From: Dunaliella salina
Taxonomy: Eukaryota; Chlorophyta; Chlorophyceae; Chlamydomonadales; Dunaliellaceae
Direction: 5' to 3'
DNA length: 11,802 nucleotides
Assembly (NCBI GenBank): GCA_002284615.2
Contig: MU069624.1
Coordinates: 405,816 to 417,617, forward strand
Shown piece after piece: positions 1-7,305 of this stretch. Both the position numbers and the translations under genes were made by a program. A model generated the notes under the pieces. That model was given only the letters and a program-made list of their open reading frames with translations, did no database searches and was not told the origin of the DNA. Each line of letters begins with the position of its first letter. The stretch's first letter is position 1.

Positions 1-1
1 G

Positions 2-535
2 CGCAGTCACACATATTGAGCAAGAGTTTGTCAAAGGCTTACAGCCTGCATCAGAGGTGATTACAGAAGCAACTTGATGTGACACACTCAACTCTCTATT
101 GAATTTGCCTCGTTCCCACGATGATCTGTGCAGGTCATTCCTGGGCGACCCACCATAGAAGATGCCCATCCTTGCCCACTTCTCATGCTCCTTGAAGCTG
201 GCAGAATCCAAGAACATCCGCAATTTGGTGCTCCCCTCATACTCTTGGACTCCCTGATGCAACACATCGTCATCAGACATCTCGTCTTCTGTCCTTGCAT
301 ATGGCTGTTTAACCCTGCTCAAGCTATTGGTGACGACCAGCTGTGTCTGCTGCTGGCCGGCAAGCACAGTGACCGCTCTTCTCCTTTCTGCAGAAGGCTG
401 GTGCTCCTTGCCATTTGTTGATGCCAAGCGGACAGGGGCATGGCTGCAGAGGGTGTGTCCCTTTTGTTGTGCTGAAGATCCCCTGCCACTGAAGGCTGGG
501 CATTGACCCAGAGCATGGGACGGTATCATCATCAT
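2..535 (-). CDS. Open frame of unknown function, truncated by the left edge
   Basis: A 178-codon reading frame without a stop starts at a triple ATG (535-527) and runs off the left edge, so the C-terminus is missing. A TGA lies just upstream in frame at 539-541. The first ~75 residues are rich in Ser, Gln, Arg and Ala and look disordered. An acidic patch (EDEMSDDD) lies near residues 83-90. A better-ordered stretch follows, with KEHEKWARMGIFYGG near 115-129 and a CSIC pair near 172-175. I do not recognise the family. An open frame this long is unlikely by chance at this base composition, but it could be an exon of a host gene or part of another transposon. The start is provisional because an upstream exon could exist. 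No link to the LINEs to its right is visible. Confidence 0.42.
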   Translation of the reverse strand, partial: MMMIPSHALGQCPAFSGRGSSAQQKGHTLCSHAPVRLASTNGKEHQPSAERRRAVTVLAGQQQTQLVVTNSLSRVKQPYARTEDEMSDDDVLHQGVQEYEGSTKLRMFLDSASFKEHEKWARMGIFYGGSPRNDLHRSSWERGKFNRELSVSHQVASVITSDAGCKPLTNSCSICVTA

Positions 536-921
536 TGTTCAAGGTGGTCCCATGCGCGTGCTTGGTAAGAGTCAGAAGCACATGGTCCGAGCCTCTCCGA
601 AAAAACAATCAACCAATGATTTTCGTCTTTTAAGCATTGTGTCCTTCTTCTATTGCGTGCCTGATGTGGCGCTAATTGTTTGTTTGGATTTGTGTCTCAG
701 GCCCTTGTTTCATTTTTCAAACTATTTGAGTGTATTAGGGAGCTTCGCCTGGTCAATTGAACGTTTTGGTCAAGTCAAACACTTCCCCACTCAGACCAAC
801 TCGAGTAAAAAGTGTTCTAGAGTAAAAATTGCTCTTTTGGTGTATCTTTTATAAATTGAGGTTTCAATTGAAAATTCTCTCTGCCAAAGTTCTTTAAGAG
901 GACTCAATGTTTCATGATCTG
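536..921. other. AT-richer stretch without a recognisable gene
   Basis: This segment is clearly more AT-rich than its surroundings. A 100-codon plus-strand frame (552-854) has a composition that does not look coding and resembles nothing I know. On the minus strand, TATAAAAG at 853-846 matches a TATA-box consensus about 310 bases upstream of the left-edge open frame. It could be a promoter of that frame, but one such match in AT-rich DNA is weak evidence. No LINE homology was seen here, so this may be original host sequence flanking the retrotransposon cluster. Confidence 0.35.
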
Positions 922-933
922 GGGTAAAAGTCT

Positions 934-953
934 ACGCTGGACACAGCCAGCGT
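934..953 (-). other. 3'-terminal hairpin of copy G
   Basis: ACGCTGG (934-940) and CCAGCGT (947-953) form a perfect 7-base-pair stem with a six-base loop (ACACAG on the plus strand). It sits next to the 3' terminus of the element. Copy F has the identical stem with a different six-base loop (9112-9131). Conservation of the stem but not the loop suggests an RNA structure, perhaps recognised by the RT during target-primed reverse transcription. Confidence 0.7.
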
Positions 954-1111
954 GCATGAGGGAAAGACCCAACAGTCAGTGCTGGCACTAACAGTGAGTC
1001 CCACCAACGGAGGCTAGCTATGAGCAGCCAAGCTAGTATGAGTCCGGCGGGTCGTTGGCCTTCCGTCCAGCTGCGCGCCTCGCTTTCCTGTACGCAGCCA
1101 GCTCCGTAGCG

Positions 1112-1128
1112 CCCCCCCCCCCCCCCCC
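1112..1128. repeat. Run of 17 C
   Basis: A homopolymer of 17 cytosines lies inside copy G. The corresponding place in copy F (near 9289-9302) reads as a mixed CCCCCTCCCCC tract, so the run probably arose by slippage after insertion. Its exact length may be uncertain in an assembly. Confidence 0.9.
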
Positions 1129-1170
1129 AAGAAACCCCCATTGTTCGGGTTGAACGGCATTTTCAATGTT

Positions 1171-1198
1171 GTAAAAAGCCTTTTGTCAGGCTTTTTAC
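1171..1198. other. Perfect 10-base inverted repeat in copy G
   Basis: GTAAAAAGCC (1171-1180) and GGCTTTTTAC (1189-1198) flank the eight-base loop TTTTGTCA. The matching place in copy F has no such palindrome, so it is specific to this copy and not a conserved family feature. It falls within the former RLE coding region. A terminator-like role is unlikely in a eukaryotic LINE remnant. Confidence 0.7.
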
Positions 1199-1580
1199 AG
1201 CATGATAGTGGGGATCTTATGCAGTTTTGTGGGCTTCGCCTTGGGCAGTCCAAGTTTGCAGAGGGGATCACTTGCATATTTGGGTGTAAATGATTCCGGC
1301 AACTCCAATTAGAATGGTGTGTAATGTGGCTCTGTTATTGCGGTGTCTGCCCTGGAGAATTTTTTCTGTCTATGGGATCCATTTCTTGTGGGTGATGACT
1401 GGAGTCTCGGGGGTATGGGGTGGGTGCACCCAAGATCTCAAGAGCTCCTCTTCAAGAGCAGCTCTTCAAGCACCCAGACCGGGCCCCTGTGCTCCGTGCC
1501 CATGGCGACAACACAGCAAGCAGCTGCAGCACCCAGCCCCCCCAATCCACCACCCTTGGAGCGCGCAAGGAGCTCCTTAA

Positions 1581-2413
1581 TGTGAACGTGGTATAGGCAA
1601 GGCCATTCCTGTCTCAACCGCAGCAGCATCAGGTAATGCTATCTCTGCTTTCACCTCGGACAACGACATGCCAGCCGTCAGCCACACCACCATTGAGCCC
1701 ATCACTCTCAGCTTCCTGATTTGGGGGCCCAAAAAGCCTTGCAGCAGCCTGTGACAGCTACGCCTGACAGCGACCAACAAGGCTGGGGCCAGCCTTTGCA
1801 CTTTCACAGCAGAAATCCCTCTGCAGCCCCTTCCTTGCTTTTGGAGTCTTGCCGACGCTGCAGCCATCCCTTCTCTCCTGCGCAAGACAGATGATCTCTT
1901 CCGTTCTCAGCCTGAGAAATTGGAGATGGCTGAAGTGCTTGCTGCAGCCATGGCTGCAGATTCATACTCTCCCGCGCTTGGCAGCACCAAACTTCTCAAG
2001 ACTACCTGCAAAAGACCGTCAAGGACCTGGTGGAAGCAGGCCCGCAGGCCCTCACCAACCTCACCATCGGCACCCTTCACTCTACCATCACAAAGGAATT
2101 GAGCATACAACTTCCAGCAAACCCCTCTTTGATACTCAAGGTATGGAACTAAGAAGGCCCCCACCTTGCAGCCAAGGCAGCACTACGGACACAGCCACAT
2201 TGCATAGACGCAACCCAAGCCCTCTTTACACCCCCCACAATAGCCCAGTCCCTAGGACCCCCCCTCTCAGGCCCCACAAACTGGGGGTTAGGATTTCCAG
2301 AGGGGGCCGAGGTCTAACGACATACATATAATACCACACACAACCCATCATACCATTCCCCCTACCCCAAACCAGGCACAGACACTGCACTGTCAGCAGA
2401 GCAAGGCTGCTGA
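1581..2413 (+). pseudogene. Decayed upstream coding region of copy E
   Basis: Two frames chain into a broken protein. The first runs from 1581 to about 1967 with one internal TGA (1752-1754). It includes KTDDLFRSQPEKLEMAEVL. The second frame runs from about 1967 to 2413 with TAA codons at 2150-2152 and 2315-2317. It includes YLQKTVKDLVEAGPQALTNL. It then shifts again into the IEKWALPIF segment near 2403. An earlier open piece (1428-1598) with PLQEQLFKHPDRAPVLRAHGD may belong to the same chain. I could not assign a domain. By position it should correspond to the region between RT and PHD finger, or to an ORF1-like region. The chaining is my inference. Confidence 0.42.
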
Positions 2414-2760
2414 ATTAAGCACGCAGCAGGCACTCGACACCATTTTCTGCTGCGACAATGTCATCCAAGAAATCTGGGGCTGGCAACATTTAAGGAAGCC
2501 CAAGAGACTTTCCCAACAAACGCAACAAACCCATTACAAAGTCCAATGGCACCCTGTCACCATAGAAAAATGGGCCTTGCCCATCTTCCAAAAGGATTGG
2601 CTGAAAGTGGCCTATTCAAATCATGTGCCCGGAAGGATTATGGTAGACCGTGTTGCCAACTCTGCTGGATCCCAGTGAGCAAAGAACACATGCATGAATC
2701 CCAATGCTACGACGATTTGTCCACATGTCATGGGGCCATCACACATGTCATGGGGCTATC
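2403..2760 (+). pseudogene. Copy E: pre-PHD segment and PHD-finger remnant
   Basis: An open frame from 2403 to a TGA at 2676-2678 encodes CCDNVIQEIWGWQHLRKPK and then VQWHPVTIEKWALPIF. This lines up with NNWRIFAENKK and VQYHTHY...IEIWALPLF of copy A directly before its PHD finger. In another frame CCQLC follows at the PHD start, and MHESQCYDD parallels CMKELGCYSD of A. The second CxxC pair and the HxxC between them are missing, so the zinc-binding fold is lost through deletion and frameshifts. It was presumably part of the same polyprotein as in A. Confidence 0.62.
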
Positions 2761-2949
2761 TCAAAGATGTCAAAGTCTGCTCAGAAATTGGCAAGATCAA
2801 ATTCCTGGAAGATAGTGAAATGATCAACGTAGTGTGGCATTTCTCGTTGAAAAGCTTCTGACACGTTACAAAAGCATCCAGACCACCATATTCATGTGCA
2901 AGCCTATGAAAAGGGAAGAGAAGAACAAACAGAACACCCAAAACCAGAC

Positions 2950-3390
2950 AATGAGATAACCCTGAACAACCATGGCTTTGAAGGCAATCCTCAGAGCCAG
3001 TGCGATTCTGCATGGGCCTCTACTACCGGCCACGCCATACGCAAGAATGTCACTTTTGACTTCCAACCCTACATGGAAATGCGAGATTATTATTAGAACT
3101 GTCGACCATGAAGGAAATTCACCTGACACATCTGATTCGGTCACCATGCTGGTGCAAACATCTCAAGTGACCACCTCTGAATATGCCTGCATATACAATG
3201 CTCACGGAGAGAGTGTTGGCATGCTCAGTGTAGACAGACTTGAAAACACTGCTTGAAGCTTATGAAGCATCCAAAAAGGCAAGCAGGCACGCCATCCAGC
3301 CTCTTGTCCAGTGTTAAAAGGTCCAGCAAAGACATCTCTCTGCCAAGAGCAAAAAGAACCCCAGATCTAACAAACTGATCGCACCTGTGA
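2950..3390 (+). pseudogene. Copy E: segment downstream of the PHD finger
   Basis: The frame read from 2972 contains TSEYACIYNAHGESVGML and matches TAHMACIYNTQGKCVGMM of copy A. Just before it, KNVTFDF and NPTW parallel KITFDTNPTN of A. After a shift the similarity continues weakly (EAYEASKKASRHAIQP, then SAKSKKNPRSNK) towards the lysine-rich end KYSSKKIKDSFS of the A segment, and then stops. The RNase H and RLE parts expected next are absent. The intervening 2760-2950 holds only short open pieces such as TRYKSIQTTIFMCKPMKREE, whose match to A is unclear. Confidence 0.6.
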
Positions 3391-3524
3391 GCATGGTGTG
3401 ACAGGGAAGGCATAAGCTATGCTAGGTATGACAGCAGTGCGCAATATATCTAATGCTTGTTTGGGGCTAGCATATGATTGTGCAAGCCGCTGTAATTTGT
3501 CAGAGTTTTTGGGTCATATTCTGC
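3391..3524 (-). mobile_element. Copy D, left part: RT thumb/connection behind the copy C insertion
   Basis: Read on the minus strand, this continues the RT of copy D, whose right part ends at 8324 with NWSHQLQ. It begins NMTQKL and, after a one-base indel, reads LQRLAQSYASPKQALDIL and AVIPSIAYAFPVTPC. This is the helical region that normally follows the RT palm in such LINEs. Similarity ends near 3391, where the plus-strand copy E begins. D therefore lacks its own RNase H, RLE and 3' tail. The assignment rests on domain order, on the fit of the reading across 3524/8324 and on the shared TTCTGC flanks. Confidence 0.8.
3519..3524. repeat. TSD of copy C, left copy (TTCTGC)
   Basis: TTCTGC here is repeated at 8318-8323. 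Removing one copy plus the DNA between joins the two halves of the RT of copy D. The duplication is short, and the right copy partly overlaps the TTTTC tail of C, so its length is not exact. Confidence 0.6.
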
Positions 3525-3578
3525 TATCCTGCTATCCTACCCGTTCCCATCACGCTTTGCGCAGCTCCTCACTGAGGA

Positions 3579-3587
3579 CCACCAGAA
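3579..3587. repeat. TSD of copy A, left copy (CCACCAGAA)
   Basis: The nine bases CCACCAGAA recur at 7297-7305. With one extra A allowed, the similarity extends left through GAGG, giving 13-14 bases. Joining the sequence at this repeat restores the RLE reading of copy C. Confidence 0.85.
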
Positions 3588-3669
3588 AAGAAAAGAAAAG
3601 AAAAGAAAAGAAAAGAAAAGAAAAGAAAAGAAAAGAAAAGAAAAGAAAAGAAAAGAAAAGAAAAGAAAT
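3586..3669. repeat. (AAAAG)n microsatellite, 3' tail of copy A
   Basis: About 16 AAAAG units with one substitution (AAATG at 3666-3670). On the minus strand this is (CTTTT)n at the 3' end of copy A, next to the left TSD. Copies B and C end in short versions of the same pentamer, so it is the family's tail, later expanded. The lysine/arginine-rich translation of this tract is an artefact. Confidence 0.95.
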
Positions 3670-3787
3670 GAAAAGAAAAACTACGGAGGCAGAGAAACTC
3701 TCCCTACATCAATTAAGGAAAAGGAGACACATTGGCTCAAAAAAGAGCCGTGTGCCCCCTCCACCACAAGGTATGAAAAAGAGAACG
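3670..3787 (-). other. 3' untranslated region of copy A with a conserved terminal block
   Basis: After the stop codon at 3788-3790, about 120 bases precede the tail. The last ~60 (CTTCCTTAATTGATGT, then GGGAGA, then TCTGCCT and GTAGTTTTTCTTTT, with small variations) recur in copy C (8249-8300) and copy B (7890-7945). A short inverted repeat GGCTC/GAGCC with an A6 loop lies at 3734-3749. In copy C its loop is expanded, and B lacks it. Confidence 0.75.
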
Positions 3788-4834
3788 CTAATGTGGATCT
3801 GGAGGGTTACTAGAAGCACCTGGCTCTATAGCCTGGCTGTGGGAAGTATTCTTGTTTTCAATAGCGCGGCGGATGGTGACTAGTTTGTGGGCATATTGAA
3901 CAGAATGGGCATGAAGTTGTCGAGCAAGCTTCGTGGCACGCTGGTGGTCCAAACCTAGATGTTTGAATTGCTTCAGGGTATGCTCAGTGTAAATAATTCC
4001 ACCTACACCCAGGAGAATAGGGTGAATTGTAACAGCTTTAGCGTTAATAAGTTTACAAAGGTCTGCATGCTGCTGCTTTGCTGCGTTCAACTGATGCTCT
4101 GGCCTTGTGTCTTAACAGAACTTGATTTCTATTAGGTGCATATGGCGTTCTTTTGCATGAAGTTCATGGGGCTGCCTCATGCGATTAGTTCTGATGGTCC
4201 TCCGTTAGGAGCTGCGCAAAGCGTGATGGGAATGGGTAGGAGAAAGATCGTTAGAAGTATGTTTGGCATTAAAAGGGGTGATAAAATCAGCATCTGGTCG
4301 ACTGGAGTTGAGTCTCTTCCTCTCTGGAAGGTCACGAGGGAAGAAGTAAGCAGGTAAAGTTCTGTTTGAGGCATGTGTAGGGAGTTGGAGGTTGTGTTGA
4401 GCAAGCTTAAAATCGCTTCCTATGTCTGTGTAGACCATGCCTACCCCTACAGGGCATTTGCTGAGGGCTTTTGTAATCGTTCTGCCTGCAATGTTATGGC
4501 GTTCAATTTTCATGTTGGAGATGATATGGTTTTGGCAGCCTGAGAGCATGTGTAGTGCGCTGTCCAAATGATGGCAGCCTGGGAGGGGGCAAGATGGATC
4601 AGTAAACCTTCTAAAACGTACAACATCTTTTTTGGTTGTAGAGGGTACCTGTGCGGTACCGCAGGATGGTATGCTTCATGGGTATAGAAATGTTGGGCGT
4701 TTTTCTGAAGGCATTGCTGATTTTGTTTTCTACTTGCGGTAATAAGTTTTGGTAGTAAGAGTAGTAACCTGTTTGGCATTGGCATATCCAAGCTTGTGTT
4801 TAGAATGCATGTGGAATTTGAGAGTATCTCGGCG
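3788..4834 (-). pseudogene. Copy A: CCHC zinc knuckle and restriction-like endonuclease (RLE)
   Basis: After RNase H the reading changes frame near 4830 (DTLKFHMHSKHKLGYANAK), near 4771 (TGYYSYYQNLLPQVENK to RYRTGTLYNQK) and at an A6 run near 4632. Then comes a CCHC knuckle, C-x4-C-x7-H-x4-C, at 4591-4535, followed by RHN (4500-4490). These precede a nuclease domain with RPD (4300-4292) and EIK (4129-4121). This order, knuckle then RHN then RPD then ExK, is that of the R2/Dualen RLE, which nicks target DNA. Two nonsense codons break it: TAA at 4205-4207 and TAA at 4112-4114, where copy C has GAA. The RLE call is from motif order and not a database match. Confidence 0.78.
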
Positions 4835-5405
4835 AGGTAGGTGAGCTTGGGAGAAGGTGGGGGAGCTGTAGATGTACCTGCAGCAAACACTAACTTTTCT
4901 TCTTTGGCTATCCATAAAACGTGTGTAAATGGATTTCCACCAGGACCTGCACCAGGGATCTCGGTGCCTGCCACACAGTTCTGGGCTTGCTTTGCCTGAT
5001 GCTTTGCAATGGCATCTGCACATTCATTTCCAGCGATGCCAGCATGGGACTTCACTTTGTAAATTCGAATATTGGTATGGAAGTCTCTAATGAGCGAAGA
5101 AATCATTTTAAGGACGTCTCTTTGGATTTGCCTCAGGTGTTTTTCAGGGTAGAGAAGCTGTTCACGTATTTGATTGGAAGAGGTGAGGCTGTCTGATGCA
5201 ATGCCTGCATATTTGGTGATGATAGCAGCAGCAATTGCTGCTAATTCAGCTCTAGTGATGGTTTTAGTAATCCCAGCACCGTTAGGTTCTACAAATTCTT
5301 GCTGTCAGTGGAAGGGCAGTAGACGCCTGCTCCAATTTCTTGCTTACCGTTATGGACAAGGCAGCTGCCATCTGTGTATGTCCATGTCCTCCAGTCAGCA
5401 ACTTT
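4835..5405 (-). pseudogene. Copy A: RNase H domain
   Basis: The domain begins with TYTDGSCL (catalytic Asp at 5372-5370) and IGAGVYCPS. A one-base deletion near 5289-5296 shifts the frame, which resumes with ITRAELAAI (catalytic Glu) and ASDSLTS (catalytic Asp). KVKSHAGIAGNECADAIA supplies the conserved His and the last catalytic Asp. All four acidic residues of an RNase H active site are present, so only the frame is broken. RNase H removes the RNA strand after first-strand synthesis. It lies downstream of the PHD finger and upstream of the CCHC knuckle. Between 5640 and 5405 the reading shifts once and has one TAG, with LPFDKQHVSK recognisable as linker. Confidence 0.92.
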
Positions 5406-5617
5406 CAGAGTTAGGAGATTACTGGATTGGCTGGGCACCAAGTCTGTACCTTGGATACTCATGTGTGAATAACTAGGCTACTTGGAGACGTGTTGTTTGT
5501 CAAATGGGAGGCGTTCCAGTTTATTGAAACCTGGCATGTGGGCATGCATGGGATTTAGGACAGGGTGGCTGCTGACACTCTCAAGCTTCCACTCTGTAGC
5601 TTCTTTCAGATCTCCTT

Positions 5618-6142
5618 TCAGGCCCTGTAGCAGTCTTTGTTATAATTATTAAAATGGATTCGAGCTGCAGTGTTCCAAACAGCAAAGATGCGAAGGTCCC
5701 AGGTATGCTGAGGTAAAGGTACCTCTTGGTTAGGGCAGGATCGAGGGGCGCTGTAACTAAGTTTTTTGCGAGGTGTAATTCCAAGTTCGTAACAGAGGTG
5801 GGGGTAGGCATTCAAAAGTTTGGAGTAGGGGTTGGATATCATGTTCTTATTCCAAGCCGGAAGGCGCATGAATGTAGCAGTGGCCTCTGTGTTGAGAATG
5901 GCAGAGTAAATGGCATGTTGCAAAGCTTGGGTCATAGTTCCCTTGTCGTAAATGGGATGGCAGACTGAGAAGCCTGAGAATTTGGATGAGAAGGCATTAT
6001 GCATGGCACCAAAAAGAGCGTCTCGGGAGTACGCACTCCAATAATTCTGGTATTGTGGGTTGTGGTCTAGTGAGGAGGCCATTTTTTCTTGGGCTACTAA
6101 AGCCCATTTTTGAAGGGCGTGATGAATGTGAGGTGGAAGGGC
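5618..6142 (-). pseudogene. Copy A: conserved segment of unknown function before RNase H
   Basis: In the same frame as the PHD segment, and separated from it by one TGA at 6143-6145, this encodes about 170 residues. They include HALQKWALVAQEKMASSL, YWSAYSRDALFGAMHNAF, GFSVCHPIYD and ATATFMRLPAWNKNM. The end reads QHTWDLRIFAVWNTAARIHF. It is rich in aromatic residues and looks like a folded domain, but I cannot name it. In Dualen a cysteine protease has been reported; Cys and His residues occur here (GFSVCHP), but I see no diagnostic protease motif and do not assign one. Confidence 0.68.
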
Positions 6143-7237
6143 TCATGAAAAAGAGTCTTTGATCTTCTTGCTAGAGTACTTTCTTTCAAGCATGGATTTG
6201 CGGGAAAGGAGTCCTTGCAGCTCAGTAGCAAAGTTGCCTGGAGGTGGTGTTATTTTCTCGTGCATGCCAGCAAGCTTGGCCCCATAAAAAGCCCTGTAAA
6301 GGATTTGGAAGCGGTTTGGCAACATCATACCAACACATTTGCCTTGCGTATTGTATATGCAAGCCATGTGCGCCGTGTATATTTCTGGGAGAATGAGGGG
6401 GGATGGAGTAGGAGGGGAATGGCTGTGGGATCCTGTGTCTGATGGTGCTGGATGAGGGGTTTGCTGGTCCGCGTACTTCACGAGGTCAACCTCGCGCAGC
6501 CAATATTCACATGAGCCTGTAGGTCTTATATCTGCTTCTGGATTAGTGGGGTTTGTATCAAACGTGATTTTGTTGCGCAATTGTGTGTCCGTTTTCTGCT
6601 GCCAAACATTGGTTTCATTAAGCTTTTCAGAGCCCTGTCTTTCAAGATTTGAGAGGGGAGAATCTGCTGTGGGTGTTGAGAGGTTAGGCTCGCTCTGTTG
6701 TGCTTCAAACTTAAGCAAGTATTCTTTAAATTTAGGCCAAGCCTCCTGTAAATCCTCTGATCCCCAGGAGGGCTTCCAAGCAACCCTCCTGAGTTCTTGT
6801 GTAGTCTGCCGCTCTCTTTCAACCTTTTGGGCATCATTTAGGTTTGCACAGGCAGGACATGCCCATGTGTCGGCTGTTGCAATTTCTTGTCTTTGCTCAT
6901 CCGAGTAGCATCCAAGCTCCTTCATACATCCCCAATGGTACGTCCGGTGGCACACATCACAAACATACATATCAGGAAATGGATCCTCCAAGGTTCCAGT
7001 TTCATAACTTTGGTAGTAATTGCATATTTGGCAGCAGGCACACTCAATATCAGTGCGACCAGCAGGCGAAACATCCTCAGGCACAAGGTTAGCTTGTTTG
7101 AAAAGTGGCAAGGCCCATATTTCAATCATCATAGGTGCGTAATGCGTGTGATATTGCACTTGGAGGTGGGCGGGGGAGCTTGATTGTTCTTTCTTGTTCT
7201 CTGCAAAAATTCTCCAATTATTTATGTGAGTTCTAAA
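6143..7237 (-). pseudogene. Copy A: PHD-finger segment of the LINE polyprotein
   Basis: An open frame from 7237 to TGA 6143-6145 begins NNWRIFAENKK and continues through IEIWALPLF. A complete C4HC3 PHD finger follows at 7033-6848: C-x2-C, 20 residues, C-x2-C, four residues, H-x2-C, 22 residues, C-x2-C. HWGC supplies the His-Trp-x-Cys core typical of PHD fingers. PHD fingers usually read histone H3 tails, so it may guide the element to chromatin; this is inference. A polar, low-complexity linker follows, then ACIYNTQGKCVGMM near 6370-6327 and a lysine-rich end. The true N-terminus is lost by truncation and an upstream frameshift near 7238, so no start codon can be chosen. Confidence 0.9.
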
Positions 7238-7283
7238 TCATGATAGAAGATAGAACTGATAGCATGGCTAGCAGTAGTCTCTT

Positions 7284-7297
7284 TAGCCGCATGAGGC
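7284..7297. repeat. 14-base repeat at the 5' junction of copy A
   Basis: TAGCCGCATGAGGC occurs here at the 5' end of A and again at 7307-7320 in the flanking target (copy C), on the far side of the TSD. The target copy is the original, since copy A has the related ATCGCATGAGGC in its own RLE region. The extra copy is probably junction filler copied from the target during integration. Confidence 0.75.
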
Positions 7298-7305
7298 CAC
7301 CAGAA
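7297..7305. repeat. TSD of copy A, right copy (CCACCAGAA)
   Basis: Matches 3579-3587 exactly and marks the 5' side of copy A. Confidence 0.85.

Larger units (their letters stand above)
922..1422 (-). mobile_element. Copy G: 3' end of a Dualen-like LINE, same family as copy F
   Basis: Read on the minus strand, this aligns over almost its whole length with copy F (9097-9814). Shared blocks include the RLE-domain peptide HRNNR.TLHTILIGVAG (around 1300-1350) and the 3' region with GGCTAGCTATGAGC and GGAAAGACCCAACAGT. The common 3' terminus is CCAGCGTAGACTTT. Relative to F, about 115 bases are missing near 1365, several frameshifts break the RLE frame, and a run of 17 C has been gained. The LINE is severely 5'-truncated. 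The 5' boundary near 1422 is set by loss of similarity to F; no convincing TSD was found. The copy is dead. Confidence 0.85.
1424..3390 (+). mobile_element. Copy E: old plus-strand relative of the PHD-containing LINE
   Basis: Peptides in this stretch match the PHD-containing part of copy A in order. IEKWALPIF (about 2567-2593) matches IEIWALPLF. CCQLC (about 2650-2667) matches CCQIC at the start of the PHD finger. ACIYNAHGESVGM (about 3184-3222) matches ACIYNTQGKCVGM. The reading passes through many frameshifts and stops, and similarity to A is only moderate, so this is an old or different subfamily. There is no 3' tail: the element stops near 3390 against the truncated end of copy D, which suggests a deletion or rearrangement. 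The 5' boundary near 1424 abuts copy G and is uncertain. The part before 2400 has no counterpart in A and belongs to E by frame continuity only. Confidence 0.68.
3588..7296 (-). mobile_element. Copy A: long 5'-truncated LINE with PHD finger, RNase H, CCHC knuckle and RLE
   Basis: The largest single insertion, 3.7 kb, lies in copy C in opposite orientation between CCACCAGAA duplications. Read 5' to 3' on the minus strand it holds a pre-PHD segment, a PHD finger, a poorly conserved linker, a conserved domain of unknown function, RNase H, a CCHC zinc knuckle, an RLE nuclease, a 3' untranslated region and a (CTTTT)n tail. APE and RT are missing because of 5' truncation. At least three in-frame stops and about five frameshifts make it non-autonomous. 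The organisation fits the Dualen/RandI LINE group; the PHD finger is the unusual part. Confidence 0.9.

Noticed and set aside
552..854. Plus-strand frame of 100 codons
   Set aside because: It lies in AT-rich sequence, overlaps no recognisable domain and has an unremarkable start context; it is not supported as a gene.
1849..2331. Plus-strand proline- and histidine-rich frame of 160 codons
   Set aside because: Low-complexity composition. The other two frames hold the more protein-like chain of copy E, so this one is a shadow.
3419..3883. Plus-strand frame of 154 codons with a long KRKEKK repeat
   Set aside because: It is a translation of the (AAAAG)n tail of copy A plus flanking antisense sequence of C and D; the repeat is a retrotransposon tail.
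5618..6082. Cysteine protease domain expected from Dualen
   Set aside because: The segment is conserved-looking and contains Cys and His, but no diagnostic Cys-His-Asp arrangement could be identified by eye.
6546..6908. Plus-strand frames opposite the PHD segment
   Set aside because: Antisense shadows of the copy A coding region; they contain no domain of their own.
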